From NCBI GenBank assembly GCA_030704615.1, contig CM060732.1, forward strand, positions 58,571,053 through 58,635,052: a DNA stretch of 64,000 bases, in the 5' to 3' direction. This DNA is from Takakia lepidozioides (lineage: Eukaryota > Streptophyta > Takakiopsida > Takakiales > Takakiaceae). The notes beneath the pieces are model-generated. The model saw only the letters and a program-made list of their open reading frames with translations. It ran no database searches and was not told the DNA's origin. Shown here in pieces: positions 1 through 10,805 of this stretch (position 1 is its first letter; every line of letters begins with the position of its first letter). The position numbers were made by a program, and so were the translations under genes.

Positions 1-634
1 GCATGTCTTTCATTGTTTTCGCATTTCTAATGACATGATTAGTTCTCTTGTATGGCATTACATGCGTATGTACTAGTCGGCTCATTACAAACACCAAAAC
101 TTCAAAGCATGAACCACTATGAGTGATTGTTCAAGTAATTCGAGCACTTCATTTAAAGTAGTAAAGCAGTGGTTGCACTGACTTCCACAGTCGCAATTGC
201 CACTGGGCATGTAGCACTGCAAGTTATGTGGTCAACTACCACGTGGCGCCCCGGGCCTGTGGCCACGTGGTAGCAGTGCTGCTCGCCGTGGTGCCGCCAC
301 GTCGGCGTCCACATCATCGTCCACGTCCGCGTCCACGTCTGCGTCCATGTGTCACCATGCTCCGGTGAGTCAGTCCACTCATCCGGAGGGAAAAGTCAAA
401 GTCAGTCCAAAAGGTCAGACGCACGGGCGGCCCGCCTGGTTACACCACGTGGTTCTTCAGCATTAATCGCAATAATCGTTGAGCAGTTGTTCGCGCGTCT
501 GAGTCCTTTACCACTCCAATCATTGGATGTCCGACCCAACTTCCACGTCTGTTGTAACTAGTCGTTTGTAACTTCCAGTCGATCCCGGTTTTTTGACTTT
601 TATGACTCAAAATGAGTTGTTATCCAGTGGTAAT
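1..634 (+). repeat. Dispersed repeat R1, copy a
   Basis: This stretch is repeated in the same orientation at 41182-41810, with scattered substitutions and a few indels. The copies match from the first base of the window to the shared CCAGTGGTAA at about 622-632. It contains a short GC-rich minisatellite of CGTCCACGTC-like units (about 300-350) and CACGTGG boxes. No coding potential is convincing. It could be an LTR or other regulatory part of an unidentified element; its left boundary is cut by the window edge. Confidence 0.85.
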
Positions 635-657
635 GCACGATGCTTTAGTGTCTATTG

Positions 658-940
658 GTTTTTCATCCATACCGGATGAGCCACCAGGATGGACACTGAA
701 TTACCTTTAGGATGGTTTTTTGGTTTTGTCATTCCTCTTTTATTGACTTTCATCCATACCGGATGAGTCACCAAAGAATGAAAATTACCTCTATGAGGGT
801 TGCCAATAATATCCTCTTTCTCATCCATACTGGTTGAAAAACTACCAGAATAATAAGTTTTCATTCCTCTTTCATTGACTCTGTTTTTATCTATACCCGG
901 TGGTCTAGTGAGGAATGTTGAATTACCTAGGTGGAGGTAA
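658..940. repeat. Imperfect tandem repeats with CATCCATACCGGATGAG core
   Basis: Three to four degenerate units start near 664, 750, 820 and 885. Each carries a TTTCATCCATACCGG-like core followed by a CACCA..GAATG..AATTACCT-like segment, with a spacing of about 65-90 bp. The core contains CATCC and GGATG arms, so each unit could fold. Its function is unknown and it is probably part of a decayed non-coding repeat. Confidence 0.6.
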
Positions 941-2354
941 ACCGCTGCCACGGATGATATTCCCTACTTTTTCATCTGACATCTGTTATGGATGACGAGT
1001 ACAAATGATTATGGCCTGGAATTGATCTTAACTACCCTTAATTATATTAATTACAGGGTGAAACCCTAACCCCTACCCTAAAACCTATTTTTAACTCTGC
1101 TACGGATGAAATCCGTCAGGGTAAAAGGATGTGTTCTACTGTTTTTCATCCACGGATGAAAAATCGGGGAAAAAAAAACCCTATGTTGTCTCTCCCGTTG
1201 TCAGAAGCACGCGATGTGCTTCTGAGCTCGCGGGAGAGTGTTATGGCGGACGTGCTTTGGTGGCTGCCCCATTTGTGGTGTCGTACCCGTGCTGGACGAG
1301 CACATGGGGAGGCGCGAAGGCAGCGCCTTGTCTCTCTAGCAGCGGGGAACACTGTTGTGAATGCAGTGGCATCTTCCCTCCTCTGGCTTTTAATTTTAGC
1401 AATGGCATTTGTGCTGGGAAGTTTCTCTCCCTCCCTTCTATTGTCTTGCGAGTTTGCCTGCTTTGCTTCATTGCTCATGTGCTTTGTGGAGGTGGCTTGC
1501 TGCGGGTGGTGATGGCGCATAACCCTCTTCCCCAATCGCTTAAGGTGCCTTTGGAGTTTAAGGATCCTTGTGTTCTTATGTTCTTCTCTTGCTTTTGAGA
1601 ATCTTAGTTGACATCGATGACAAGTGTGAGGGTCTGTGAGTCACCTGGGGTTCCACAATCCTTACTAATCCGTTGATTTTGTGGGGGCTTACTTTGAAAT
1701 TTCTTGAGCATGCAGTTGGGGATATGGGCTGAGGAGACCTGTAAGTTATGGCGTCTTGAAGTGGCTGCTGCCTGCAGCCCCGAATTCAACCCGACTGCTC
1801 CTGGTTTGACATGCTACAGCCTATGTTTTGGCTTTTGTTGTTCTGCCGTCGATGGGGCAGCTCGACCTGTTTGGCCTGTCTCTTGAGGCCTGCATACAGA
1901 CCATACCTTACCTTTTGATCTTTGACAGCAGGGCTTGTGGATTACTGAGCTAGGTTGTAAGTTCTTTGGGTCATAGAGGATCTGGTTTTATGAGGGCTGC
2001 TTCGGCGGGTTTGGGTCTCTATGGACATGGTGGCCTTGAATGTTATGGCGGCAACCTGCTCCTTTTTGTGTAATGGATCGTAGTGAGGTGTTCTTTGCAA
2101 GCCTTAGCATGGAGATGAGGATGGTAATCTGTAATGAGATCCTACCTATAGTTTTGGCTTTGTCATGACATCAGGCCTTTGACCTCCATAGAAGCCATAG
2201 CTCGTTGCAACAATCGCAGAGGCAAAGCGGTGCAAACCCTAGTTTGGGAACGTGTGTGAATTCCTTGGGAACTCGAAGGAACACGTGAGGAACTCGTGGG
2301 AACGCATAGGAACGTTTGGGAACCTTGCCCCAGAGTTGGGAGCACCACCATTGT
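941..2354. other. No recognisable gene
   Basis: Short ORFs on both strands around 1129-1598 overlap one another, lack any recognisable domain and look like chance frames. The GGATGAAA motif recurs around 1100-1160. I see no RNA gene, and no splice-linked coding signal. Confidence 0.5.
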
Positions 2355-2735
2355 CCCATCGGATGAACTATTCAGCCAGTGGATGACAATTGGCTCTCCT
2401 GGATGAGAATCGGTTGCAGTGGATGAAATTATGCCAGCGGATGAACTATCGTGCTATTGGATGAAAAATTGCGGCGACGGATGAAACTGCATCAGCGGAT
2501 GAAATCGTGGCAGTGGATGAACTATCGTGCCATCGGATGAAAAATTGTGGCGACAGATGAACTATCGTGCCATCGAATGAAAAATCGCAGCGACGGATGA
2601 AACTGCGTCAGCGGATGAAATCGTGGCAGCGGATGAAAAATCATGGCGATGGATGAAACTGCGTCAGTGGATGAAATATCGCACCTATGGATGAAACACA
2701 CGGCGGATGAAATATTGGACCTGCGGATGAGAACT
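2355..2735 (+). repeat. Interspersed GGATGAA motif array
   Basis: The heptamer GGATGAA or a close variant recurs about 18 times at intervals of about 16-25 bp. It is separated by semi-conserved spacers such as CTATCGTGCCATC, ATTGCGGCGAC and CTGCGTCAGC. Some spacers are reused in blocks, indicating local duplication of composite units. It is not a CRISPR array: the repeat is too short and the spacers are related to each other. Confidence 0.75.
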
Positions 2736-2819
2736 TCACAGTCATCGCCCTTTCTTTCGTCGACCTTCCTTTCTGATGTAGCAAAGAGTTGGACATGTAA
2801 ATGATATGTATGAAAAATC

Positions 2820-3380
2820 GACTGACTGTGGATATTTTTGGAGCCTTCTGAGGGCTTGTTTGAGGACTATTTGGGGTCTATTGAGGCCTATATCTAGCAG
2901 GTATTGGGGCCTGGGACTATTTTGGGTCTATTGAGGCCAATATCTTACAGGTATTGGGGCCTGCTTTGAGGACTATTTGGGGTCTATTGAAGCCAATATC
3001 TTGCAGGCTTGTGGAGCCTGCTTGGGGCTGTTTGAAGGACTATTTGGGGTCCTTTGAGGCCATTATTTTGTAGGCCTGTGAAGCCTTGTGAGGGCTGGTT
3101 GGAGGACGATTGGAGGTCCTTGGATGCCCATATTGGACAAACTTATAGAACTTTCTAAGAGCTCTTTGGGGGACTATTGGAGATCCTTGGAGGCCAATAC
3201 TTGGCAGATTTGAGGCGTTTCTTAAGGGTTGTTAGAGGACTGTTGGAGGTCCTTGGAGGCCAATACTTGGCAGATTTGTGGAGCTTGGTTGAAGACCTTG
3301 GAGGCCACTAATTGGCGGGCGCCTAGGGCCTTTTGGTGGACTGTTTGGAGTCCAAGTTTGCGAACTTCTTGAACCTTGGT
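2820..3380 (+). repeat. Degenerate tandem repeat, unit about 60-75 bp
   Basis: Units of the type GAGGACTATTTGGGGTCTATTGAGGCCAATATCTTGCAGG recur about eight times and become more divergent to the right, with GGACTGTTGGAGGTCCTTGG variants near 3240. There is no ORF across the array. It is probably a minisatellite inside an old element. Confidence 0.75.
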
Positions 3381-3599
3381 GGGTCTATGTTAGGGGCTGA
3401 TTGAGGGCAGATTTCAGAAGTTCATGGCAATAATTTGAGGGCTCTCGAGAGTTATTTGAGAGGTTCTTTAAGGATAGTCTTGTATATTGCTCAAGCAAGA
3501 ATGAGTGTGAAGACATGATGAGTAATGGGATGAGATCCTCATGTATGTCTTTTTGTGTGTGAGCGTGGGTTGGGTCATGCTTACATTCTTGTGGCATTG

Positions 3600-4032
3600 G
3601 CTTAGAGATTGCTTTAGCTTCTCTTCTTTATAGTCTTCCATCATCCTTGTAGGCCAAAGCTTTTCCATAAGCGGAGGCAGAGCTAGTTTGGATAGAGATT
3701 TGGCCATCTTGCGGGTTTATTGGAACCGCAAGGAGATCGATTGATTTAAGGTGTGGGAGGTGTTGTTGTTTGAGTTTCATGTATTTGGATCCTCCTCCCA
3801 CACATGCATGTTTGACTGTGCGCCATGCTAGTTTGGTTTGGGCACTTGCTTTTATAGGTGGTTGTGCCGGAAATATGTGGGCGGCCAATCCTAGAGCGTG
3901 CTGTCGGTGGTGAGGCTGGGGTGATGACCAGCAGACTATCATTGTTTCTCTTATGGTGAGGCTGGGTTGATGACCAGCAGACCATATGAATGTCTGCGGT
4001 GGATGTAGATGCAGGTGCAGGTTCAGAATATG
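3600..4032 (-). repeat. Dispersed repeat R2, copy a
   Basis: Read on the minus strand this matches 29308-29690 read on the plus strand, so the copies are inverted relative to each other. Landmarks shared by both are CACCTGCATC, GGTCATCAACCCAG, CAGCCTCACCACCGACA and CATGGCGCACAGTCAA. A TATAAAAGC box on the minus strand (near 3850) suggests an LTR promoter. An overlapping 223-codon minus-strand frame has no domain and is probably spurious. The repeat ends where the LTR of element A begins to match its other copy. Confidence 0.75.
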
Positions 4033-4693
4033 TGTCGCGGCCCTTTGCCTTGAGGGCAGGGGGTCGGGACACAAGAGGGGCTGCCCCTGTGGTGGGGGCA
4101 GTGGCAGTGATAGGTATGGGGGGCTGAAGCACCCTTGAGTGCCCAAGGCACTCAAGGAGGCGGAGGCGCTCACTAGGTGGAGCCCCGCACACCGGGTTGC
4201 GATGGGGGTGGCATAGGACTCACCTTGGGGCGGAGACCTCGTGGTGGGAGTCGTGGGGAGTCTCATCACGGTCCATAGGGGTCGTGGTGGGTGGGCCAAG
4301 ACTCACCGCGAGTCGAGGGTGTTCGTGGTGGTACGCCATAAAATGGCATGGTTGTTTGTGAAACCCCCGCGGACAGCTACAGAAGTATATATAGGGAGTA
4401 GTAACCCCGAGAACGGTGCAAGCCCGTTGGTGACCAAAAAACTAGTGAGTAAGCGAACGAGCCGGAAAGCGACCAAAGAGTGGGGAGCTGTTCCGGACTG
4501 CCAACTACCAAAGGGAATTCCGCTGGTTCCAAATCGTTGGAGGGTTCTTTGGGAGATAAAAGGGGGACCGTTATGCCCCGGTGAGAAGCCGGAGCTCCAA
4601 GTTGGCCCGGCGGCCAGGTTGGGAGTTAGGCGCGCGCATCAAGCGAGTAACATTGACTTGAGAGGAGAGCTTACCGAAATGAGGTGCGCGACA
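4033..4693 (+). repeat. Element A, 5' LTR (3' two-thirds only)
   Basis: The segment matches 33270-33859, and its last part (4555-4693) matches the reverse complement of 40038-40172; together these form the matching end of A's 3' LTR. A TATATATAGGGAG promoter box lies near 4390. The LTR ends in GCGCGACA at 4693, directly before a primer-binding site. The 5' part present in the 3' LTR (21317 onwards) is missing here, so this LTR is truncated at about 4033 next to repeat R2. Relative to the other copy, a 47-bp piece between GGGGGTGGC direct repeats near 4205 is missing. Confidence 0.85.
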
Positions 4694-4694
4694 C

Positions 4695-4708
4695 TTGATA
4701 TCAGAGCT
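4695..4708 (+). other. Element A primer-binding site (initiator tRNA-Met type)
   Basis: TTGATATCAGAGCTT lies one base after the LTR end. It is nearly identical to the plant Ty3/gypsy PBS TTGGTATCAGAGC, complementary to the 3' end of initiator methionine tRNA. It fixes the LTR boundary and the sense strand of element A. Confidence 0.8.
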
Positions 4709-4748
4709 TAGAGTTCAGTACGCAATCGTCCTTGGGATTGGCCTCATC

Positions 4749-5545
4749 ATGGGGTCGGGCAAGCCAAAGCGAAAGCGGAACGGCCCAAAAGATGATGATC
4801 CTGATGAGCCCGATGGGGGCGACGTGTCACCGAGGCGGCCGTTTGAGGCGATGCATGTTTCCGAAAACGAGGCCGGGAGGAATCTGAGGAGTCGGAGCCT
4901 GAGGAATCCCTGAGAGCTCCGACCGACCAACAGATGTCTCCCATGCCGGCAGCCTTTTGGGAAGGGTTGTTGGCGCAATTTGGCGGGACGTTGAAAGACG
5001 TGTTGAAGGCAGCTAATGCCACTTCCACTAAGGCAAAGTTTAAGGTGAAGCCTAAGGAACCCGACACCTTCGAGGGCGTCCGAAATCGGAAGGCACTCAA
5101 CACTTGGCTCTTGGAGCTAGAGCAGTACTTCCGGGCGGCCAAGTTGAGTGACGAGGATTGGGTGGAAGTGGCTCCCACCTATTTGAGGGGCTATGCTCAA
5201 CAATGGTGGCAGAAACGCCTTCACAACCGAGGTCCAAGCCGGAAACCTTGAACTGGAGTGGGTTCAAGGAATTGATGAAGAGGCAGTTTGTGCCCTCAAC
5301 GCGTCCTGGCTCGCCCGGGACAAGATGAGGAATTTGAAGCAAACAGATGACATTCGGGGATACATCCAGGCTTTCAATGTGTTGTTGCTCGAAGTTGCAG
5401 ACATGGCAGAATCAGAAATGGTCTTCAACTTTGTGGCGGGACTGGCCCCATGGGCCAGGCGGAAGTTGGAGGAGAAGCCACCTAAGACTTTGAACGAGGC
5501 AATTGAGAGGGCTGAATGTTTCTCGGATGTCCCTAAGGGTGAGTC
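4749..5545 (+). pseudogene. gag: Element A gag (broken)
   Basis: The ATG at 4749 lies about 40 bp after the PBS and opens a basic, charged N-terminus (KPKRKRNGPKDDD). A frame change near 4905 leads into a retrotransposon gag domain: FEGVRNRKALNTWLLELEQYF, then LRGYAQQWWQKRL. A second frame change near 5225 continues it with a conserved C-terminal gag half (WVQGIDEE..., [27 protein letters not shown]). Gag would form the virus-like particle in the cytoplasm. The zinc knuckle and the start of protease are absent: the frame runs straight into antisense RT sequence at about 5545. The copy cannot make an intact protein. Confidence 0.85.
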
Positions 5546-6000
5546 GATGTACACGATCACAAAGTCATCCAACCACTCCTGGAAAAGGCTGTTCATCAGC
5601 GTGCTAAAGGTCGCGGGAGCGTTGGTGAGTCCAAAAGGCATCACCAAGAACTCATATGAACCATACCTTGTCCTGCACGCGGTTTTCTCCTCATCTCCTT
5701 CCGCCACTCGAATTTGATGATAGCCGGAGCGCAGATTGATCCGGCTGAAATACTTCGCTCCTGCCAACCCATCGAAAAGGTCGTCGATCCTTGGCAAAAG
5801 GTACCGGTTTTTATAGTCACCTTATTCAAAGCCATGTAATCGACAACATCCGCAGCGTCCCATCCTTCTTGTCTGCGAATAGCACCGGGGCTCCGTAAGG
5901 TGACTTACTCGGCCGGATGTACCCCTTTGACATTAGATCTTTGAGCTGAGTCTTCAGCTCGACCAACTCTCTGTGGCTCAACCGGTAGGGCGCCTTGGCA
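5545..6000 (-). pseudogene. Element A reverse transcriptase, inverted fragment (fingers and palm)
   Basis: On the minus strand this reads AKAPYRLSHRELVELKTQL, then [49 protein letters not shown] and finally DDFVIVYID. These are standard gypsy RT motifs up to the first part of the catalytic YIDD box, where the sequence stops abruptly. The upstream part of the same reading is at 19072-19577, because element B is inserted between. The fragment runs antisense to A's own gag and integrase, so it has been inverted. It is broken by indels. Confidence 0.9.
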
Positions 6001-6005
6001 GGCAG
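6001..6005. repeat. Target-site duplication of element B, left copy
   Basis: GGCAG here pairs with GGCGG at 19067-19071 (one mismatch). Removing B and one copy joins A's RT reading ...IPGLEPP to AKAPYRL in frame, which confirms the insertion point. Confidence 0.85.
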
Positions 6006-6964
6006 TGTCGCGCGGCTTTTACTCACCCATCCCTTCGCTATTCGAGGCGGAAACTCCAAGATAGAAGAGTTGGAAATCTCTAAGTACTCAGCCCGCGCAG
6101 AACAATCAGTCATGACCTACAGCTAGTGTATCATGGGGGTGTTTCCTATTTGTTTCCCTTTTGCATTCATGTTAGCTACTTACCATTGATAATTAAGTAT
6201 CAGTTTGCTTATCAATCTATTGGATTCCATCAACTCATCCATTCATTCCACAGCTTCACTCAGATCTCTCTACACAGTGTGATTGTATCGTAAAAGTATC
6301 CGATTATGATTTATCAGGTATCAGGCCGAAGCCATTGTGTCTCTAATCTGCTCTACAATATCATTAAGCCTTGCATATCAAGCATCTACTCATCCTCTCT
6401 ATCTTCACTTCCGTTCTTCATCTCTGCCCGCTCCCCTCCTCCTCCATGACCAAGAAGTCCTCCATGATTCCCCTCAATTCCCCGTTTCTCCCTTTATCTT
6501 CCTATCCGGTTCTAACCGTTTTCCCTCACTAACCGTCGTCTGTGAACTAACATGTTCCCTTCGCAGGTGTTGTTCCCCACAGTCGTTCCCTGTCCTACTC
6601 TTCGTTCCCTATGATCGTGACAGCTGTGTCAAGCTGTGACTGGCTGTGTGAAACTGTGACGGGCTGTGACTGGCTGTGCGACTGTGTTTGGCTGTGTCGG
6701 GCTGTGACTGGCTGTGTGGCTGTGTGGGCTGTGTCGGCTGTGACGGCTGTGTCGGGCTGTGTTGGCTGTGTCTGTGTCTGCTGTGACGACTGTGACGGGC
6801 TGTGTTGGCTGTGTCGGCTGTGACGACTGTGACGGGCTGTGTAACCCCCCTCTACAGTGCGCTGCTGTCACCCCTAAGGCTCCTGTTGGTCTCAGTCTGT
6901 GCAAAAATTAAGGGTACCCTACAGATCCCGTATAAGTGTCTAAGTCCCCGACAGTCCTCTAACA
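6006..6964 (-). repeat. Element B 3' LTR
   Basis: It begins TGTCGCGCGG and ends CTCTAACA on the plus strand, matching 18122-19066. On the minus strand it starts TGTTAGAGG and ends CGCGACA. It contains a GGCTGTGAC-type tandem array (6611-6842) and lies directly after a polypurine tract. Confidence 0.93.
6611..6842 (+). repeat. GGCTGTGAC/GGCTGTGTC tandem array in the 3' LTR of B
   Basis: About 20 imperfect units of 9-11 bp of the type GGCTGTGTC or GACTGTGAC. The array at 18727-18945 in the other LTR differs in unit order and number, showing expansion or contraction since insertion. Confidence 0.85.
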
Positions 6965-6981
6965 TTACCCCTTCCCCCCTC
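6965..6981 (-). other. Element B polypurine tract
   Basis: On the minus strand GAGGGGGGAAGGGGTAA immediately precedes the 3' LTR. This is the expected primer for plus-strand DNA synthesis and confirms that B is transcribed from right to left. Confidence 0.85.
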
Positions 6982-7015
6982 AAAAAGCCGTGTCCTCACG
7001 GTTTACTGATTTCGA

Positions 7016-8199
7016 CTAGCAAACCTTTGTGAGTGAGCACCTTTTGACGTTGAGAGTTTCGTGGCGGACTGTGTGTACGAGCCCGAGGTCTGTCTCTGGT
7101 TGACGGAGATGGTTGATCACTACCTGGATAAGTGAGGCCCTCTGGAGGCTGATATCGAGGTAACCTTTCCGGCATAGGAGACCCCCGTTTCTTCTCTGCC
7201 ATCTGAATTGCATAGTCTTCTCCCATGTCAAAAGAATTCGGTGAAGAAACAGTTGTATCAGAATCCTCATCGCCTCTCTCAGGTGTTTTAATTTTCGAAC
7301 TTTTTGTGGAATCATCTGGGGCATACAATGCTGTCCTACCATGTCTGGAAGTTTGTATTTTACAACTTGGTGTAACCGCTGAACAGCAAAATTGGTGTAG
7401 ACACTGAGCTCCTTGTCTGTCCAGGTGAGTGGGGTACCAATTACTGGTGCAGCGTGCAAGTATTTCCATGCCACATGTCCCTTATAGAAAATGTCATCAA
7501 TGCCGAATTTCTGTGTTGACAAATTGTTCCAGGCCGCTTGAAACCATGAACGAATTTGAGAATCCTTTTGCATCATAACTTTTGGGTCATATAGGTACAT
7601 ATGAGGTGGCACCGAAGGTAATACCCAATGATCTCCACTGGAATAACTCAGAAAGCGTGTTTGCATCTTTTGTTGCTCAATGTGGTAACGTACCAGAAAA
7701 CAAGCAGCGTAGTATAACCCGCACCCATGACAATACTTGCTACCTCCTTGGTCTTGGTATAAATGAGTCCATGTACAACCTGGAAAGCAATCAATTCCCT
7801 CAACATGGTACCTGCCTCGTGCCAGTATTGTGCAAAGTGATGATCTTCAATATGTCGATTGTTCGGAAGAACTTTAGTCCTAGTTGCCACTGGCAGCCAA
7901 ATACGCATGATTTGGTAGTAATGTGCGAATGACTGCGGAGGACTAAATTCTTTCCAAGCCAAATCCAACATGATGGGAATTTGGTTGAAGGGCATAATCA
8001 TAGCCCTACTGTACTCCCTTGCAGCTGGAGTTTTAGGTGGGTTAAAAGCGCATTGCCCCACCTCAGGCTGTGGTGGCTGTGGTGTGGTTGTAGTAACCAC
8101 AGGTTCAGCTACTGGTACAGTGACTTGTTGTGGTGGTGGTGGTACTGGCTCTTGTATCATTGGCATCTCCTGCACCTCCTGTGAAGACTGAAAAGCCAA
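7016..8199 (-). pseudogene. Element B post-integrase ORF, C-terminal part, unknown function
   Basis: A long minus-strand reading is split by frame changes near 7660 and near 7340. It starts with a proline-rich stretch (PVPPPPQQVTVPVAEPVV), followed by a compact domain containing AREYSRAMIMPFNQIPIMLDLAWKEF. Next come DKELSVYTNFAVQRLHQVVKY and an acidic, proline-rich tail (MPERLPRYQPPEG). I recognise no family. It could be an extra ORF of the kind found downstream of pol in some plant gypsy elements; no membrane segment supports an envelope protein. It ends close to the polypurine tract. Confidence 0.55.
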
Positions 8200-8431
8200 A
8201 AGTTCTGGCTAAATAAGAAGCCATTAGCTGTTCTTGAGGAGACTCTTTTGTCGATGTTTGAAGTGAGGTCTTCCACTTGAGTCTGCAGTCCGTCTACATC
8301 CTCTTGTAACTCTGCTATCTACTATAGACATTGTCTATAGTAGTTGTGGCAATGTTCTGCACTGCAGCCTGAGCTCATTCATCTCGCTTTGGGTGAGCTT
8401 CGTGGTGCTTTGCCCTCTACTGGCCCTTGTG

Positions 8432-9221
8432 CTAACCAGACCTGCATAAGGCTGTTATCCACCAAGTTGCTTGTGGTTCCCCTGAGAGTTTGCTCTCTCT
8501 TAGCTTGTACAATTCCAACTGCTGTTGTAAAGCCTCCATGCGCTTCGCCTGAGGTTCAACCAATTGCGCATAAGCAGCAAGTAGATTATTGGCTTCCTTC
8601 CAAGCCTTGTTATTGACCGCGATTTCATTTCTATTGGCCATGATGGTTTGTTGCAACTCCACGATGTGCTTCTCTTGATCAGCTTCAACTGCCTGTATTG
8701 CTTGAAAGTATCTTCATTGCGACAGATTGTATTCTTCATATCGACAATGAGCTTCATTTGCTCAACATTCTCTCTTCTGCCTTCGTACATTTTTCCGCTT
8801 GACTGTTTATTTCTTTTGTAGATTGGTCAAGCATAGTTGTGAATGTAGCACATTGTATCGCCATCCTGTCATGCACTGTCTGCAACTCCGTATGTAGTGC
8901 ATTCACTTCTTGCAACTTGCTTTCATGCTGCACCTGCATTTGGTATAGCTGTGCTTATGTGCTTCGTGCAACTGGTCTTGCGCGAGGCCTGCCTCAATCA
9001 ATTGTTCCTTGGCCAATTGCAAAGCCATTCTGTATTTCCCAAGTCCTGCTCATCTTGAGAGTGACCTCTTCATCGACCTTGTTTGCACACTCAGTGGCTA
9101 GTCGAGCCTCAAACTCCTTCCTGAGTTCCTCTCTCAAGGCTGTCAATTGGGTAATTGGAACATGGGATTTGACATAAGTCCCCAACAAATTAAGTGTCCT
9201 GCCTATGGAACTCATCAGCAT
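8432..9221 (-). pseudogene. Element B post-integrase ORF, coiled-coil part
   Basis: Minus-strand pieces at 9221-8994, 8939-8754 and 8790-8432 give heptad-rich, highly charged sequence (QLTALREELRKEFEARLATE; QHESKLQEVNALHTELQTVH). The composition predicts a coiled coil. The pieces are in different frames and probably formed one protein with the reading at 7016-8199. Function is unknown. Confidence 0.5.
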
Positions 9222-9533
9222 TGCCTGTTGAGGGTCATCATGGTGAGGTTGCTGCTGTTCCTCCTGATCTCAACAGTGTGATGTCTCACGAACCATTCAG
9301 GCCATTGTCCCACCGGATTTTCTTCCTGAACTACTTCATCTATCACCGGTGCTACAGTGTCATGACCTTCCCTGTGGTACCTCCGACACAGGTGTGTGTA
9401 TTATATGCACCTCAGGATTTCCCTTGGGCAACTGTTGCACCTCTGGATCTCTGTCTCCTTGACCAGACCAGAATATTCATAGAGAAGGTCCCCCTTCTCA
9501 TTTCTGCCACTATCTGTTCTGTAGTTGGAATAT

Positions 9534-10805
9534 CTAACCCTTCTTTTCCAAATCAATTATTTCTGGTTGAGCTGCATGGATAACTTGTGACCTTGTGACA
9601 AGTCGATCAGCTGGCTGTGATGGTTGTGATACAGAAGTAACTTCCTCCTCCCTCTCTGAAGGTCCTGCTTCCAGTAATAGCATTTCTCTGTGCTGCTGTG
9701 CCCTTCCTGGCATGAGCTTGGGAAACATTATCATGCGGAATCCGTGAAGCCAGTGGATCCGCCACTACAGTCTTTCCCCGTCTCTGCCTCTTAGTCTCGG
9801 TTGCCCTGCTAGTCCACCCTCACTGTGTGAAGAGCCTTGCTCTTCCATTGCAGTGTTTCTGGCTCAAACACTCCCATTTCCTTTCTTTCTTGCGCATCAA
9901 GTATGCCAGAATCAAGGATTATTTGAGCAATGATTGGGCCAGACACTATGATAGGAGACTTTGCGGTAGTACCTTGTAATCTTTTCATCTCCTCTACCAG
10001 TGCGTTGTACATTATGTCCGCCCATTGTACCTCTTGTCCTTCAGGCTTTGAGTATTTCCTCCGTGAAGGATCTGCTCAAATACTGTTGGTTCTGTTTCAT
10101 GGCAATCAGAACGTTCAATACCTGGCCTACCTCTTTTAGCCCTGGGTACACAGCTTGGTACAAGCATAACCCTGAGTTTTAAAGAAACTCCCTTCTTGGA
10201 ATAAGTCCCCTATTTGCAGTCTTGCCCTGTGTTCCTCCACATGCACCTGACCTGCTGGCAATCGAAACAATTGCTGAGGTATAGGGGAGTAATCATTAAT
10301 TCAACTCCCTTCACCGTTGTTGTTCCTGTCCTTGGCTCAAAGTTCTGCAAAAATTGTAACATGTACTGTCTATGGTGTAATGTCCAATCTAGGCTTTGCA
10401 ATCCTTGCAATCTCAGCTCCTCCAGTATCTGTATCGCCTGTGGGGTAGCAATCGTTTGTTTCTGCAGAATTGTGGTGCTCTCACCCTGATTTCCTCCATT
10501 CCTCTCACTCTCTTCATTTTAGACTCACAGAACTGTTTTGGCTGTAACAACTGCAGGAATGCCTGTAGTGCACAAAGCGTATGGTTGCCGCAGAAAGCTA
10601 TGGGTAATTTCTTGTAAGCCTGCGGGGCTTGCAAGCATCGCTCAAGAGAAAAGCTCCGCTCTGTCCTTTCGTGTCTATGCCACTGCGTAAGTAATATTGC
10701 GAGCGTATAGTCTGTTAGTTCCTCCATAGTTTCCAAGCTATAGCATTGATGGTCTGTCCCGTCGAGACGCCCGTTACTCAGAACGACGCCGCCTCTTGCG
10801 CTCAA
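9534..10805 (-). pseudogene. Element B post-integrase ORF, N-terminal part, unknown function
   Basis: Minus-strand pieces 10805-10413, 10410-10210, 10012-9809 and 9734-9534 contain plausible protein sequence (DYTLAILLTQWHRHERTERSF; FCGNHTLCALQAFLQLLQPK). Their compositions are similar, but no motif identifies a family. They lie between the integrase and the coiled-coil part, and may be the start of the same extra ORF. Broken by several frame changes. Confidence 0.45.

Noticed and set aside
1129-1598. Overlapping ORFs of 127-155 codons
   Set aside because: Three overlapping frames on both strands, no domain, no splice or promoter support; chance frames in a repeat-rich region.
2355-2735. CRISPR array
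   Set aside because: The repeat is 7-8 bp, spacers are related to each other and the genome is eukaryotic.
3628-4299. 223-codon minus-strand ORF rich in Pro, His and Ser
   Set aside because: It crosses the border between repeat R2 and the LTR of A, and copies of both parts elsewhere do not keep the frame.
7016-10805. Envelope gene of element B
   Set aside because: No signal peptide, transmembrane segment, cleavage site or fusion-like region is visible; the sequence is coiled-coil and proline-rich.
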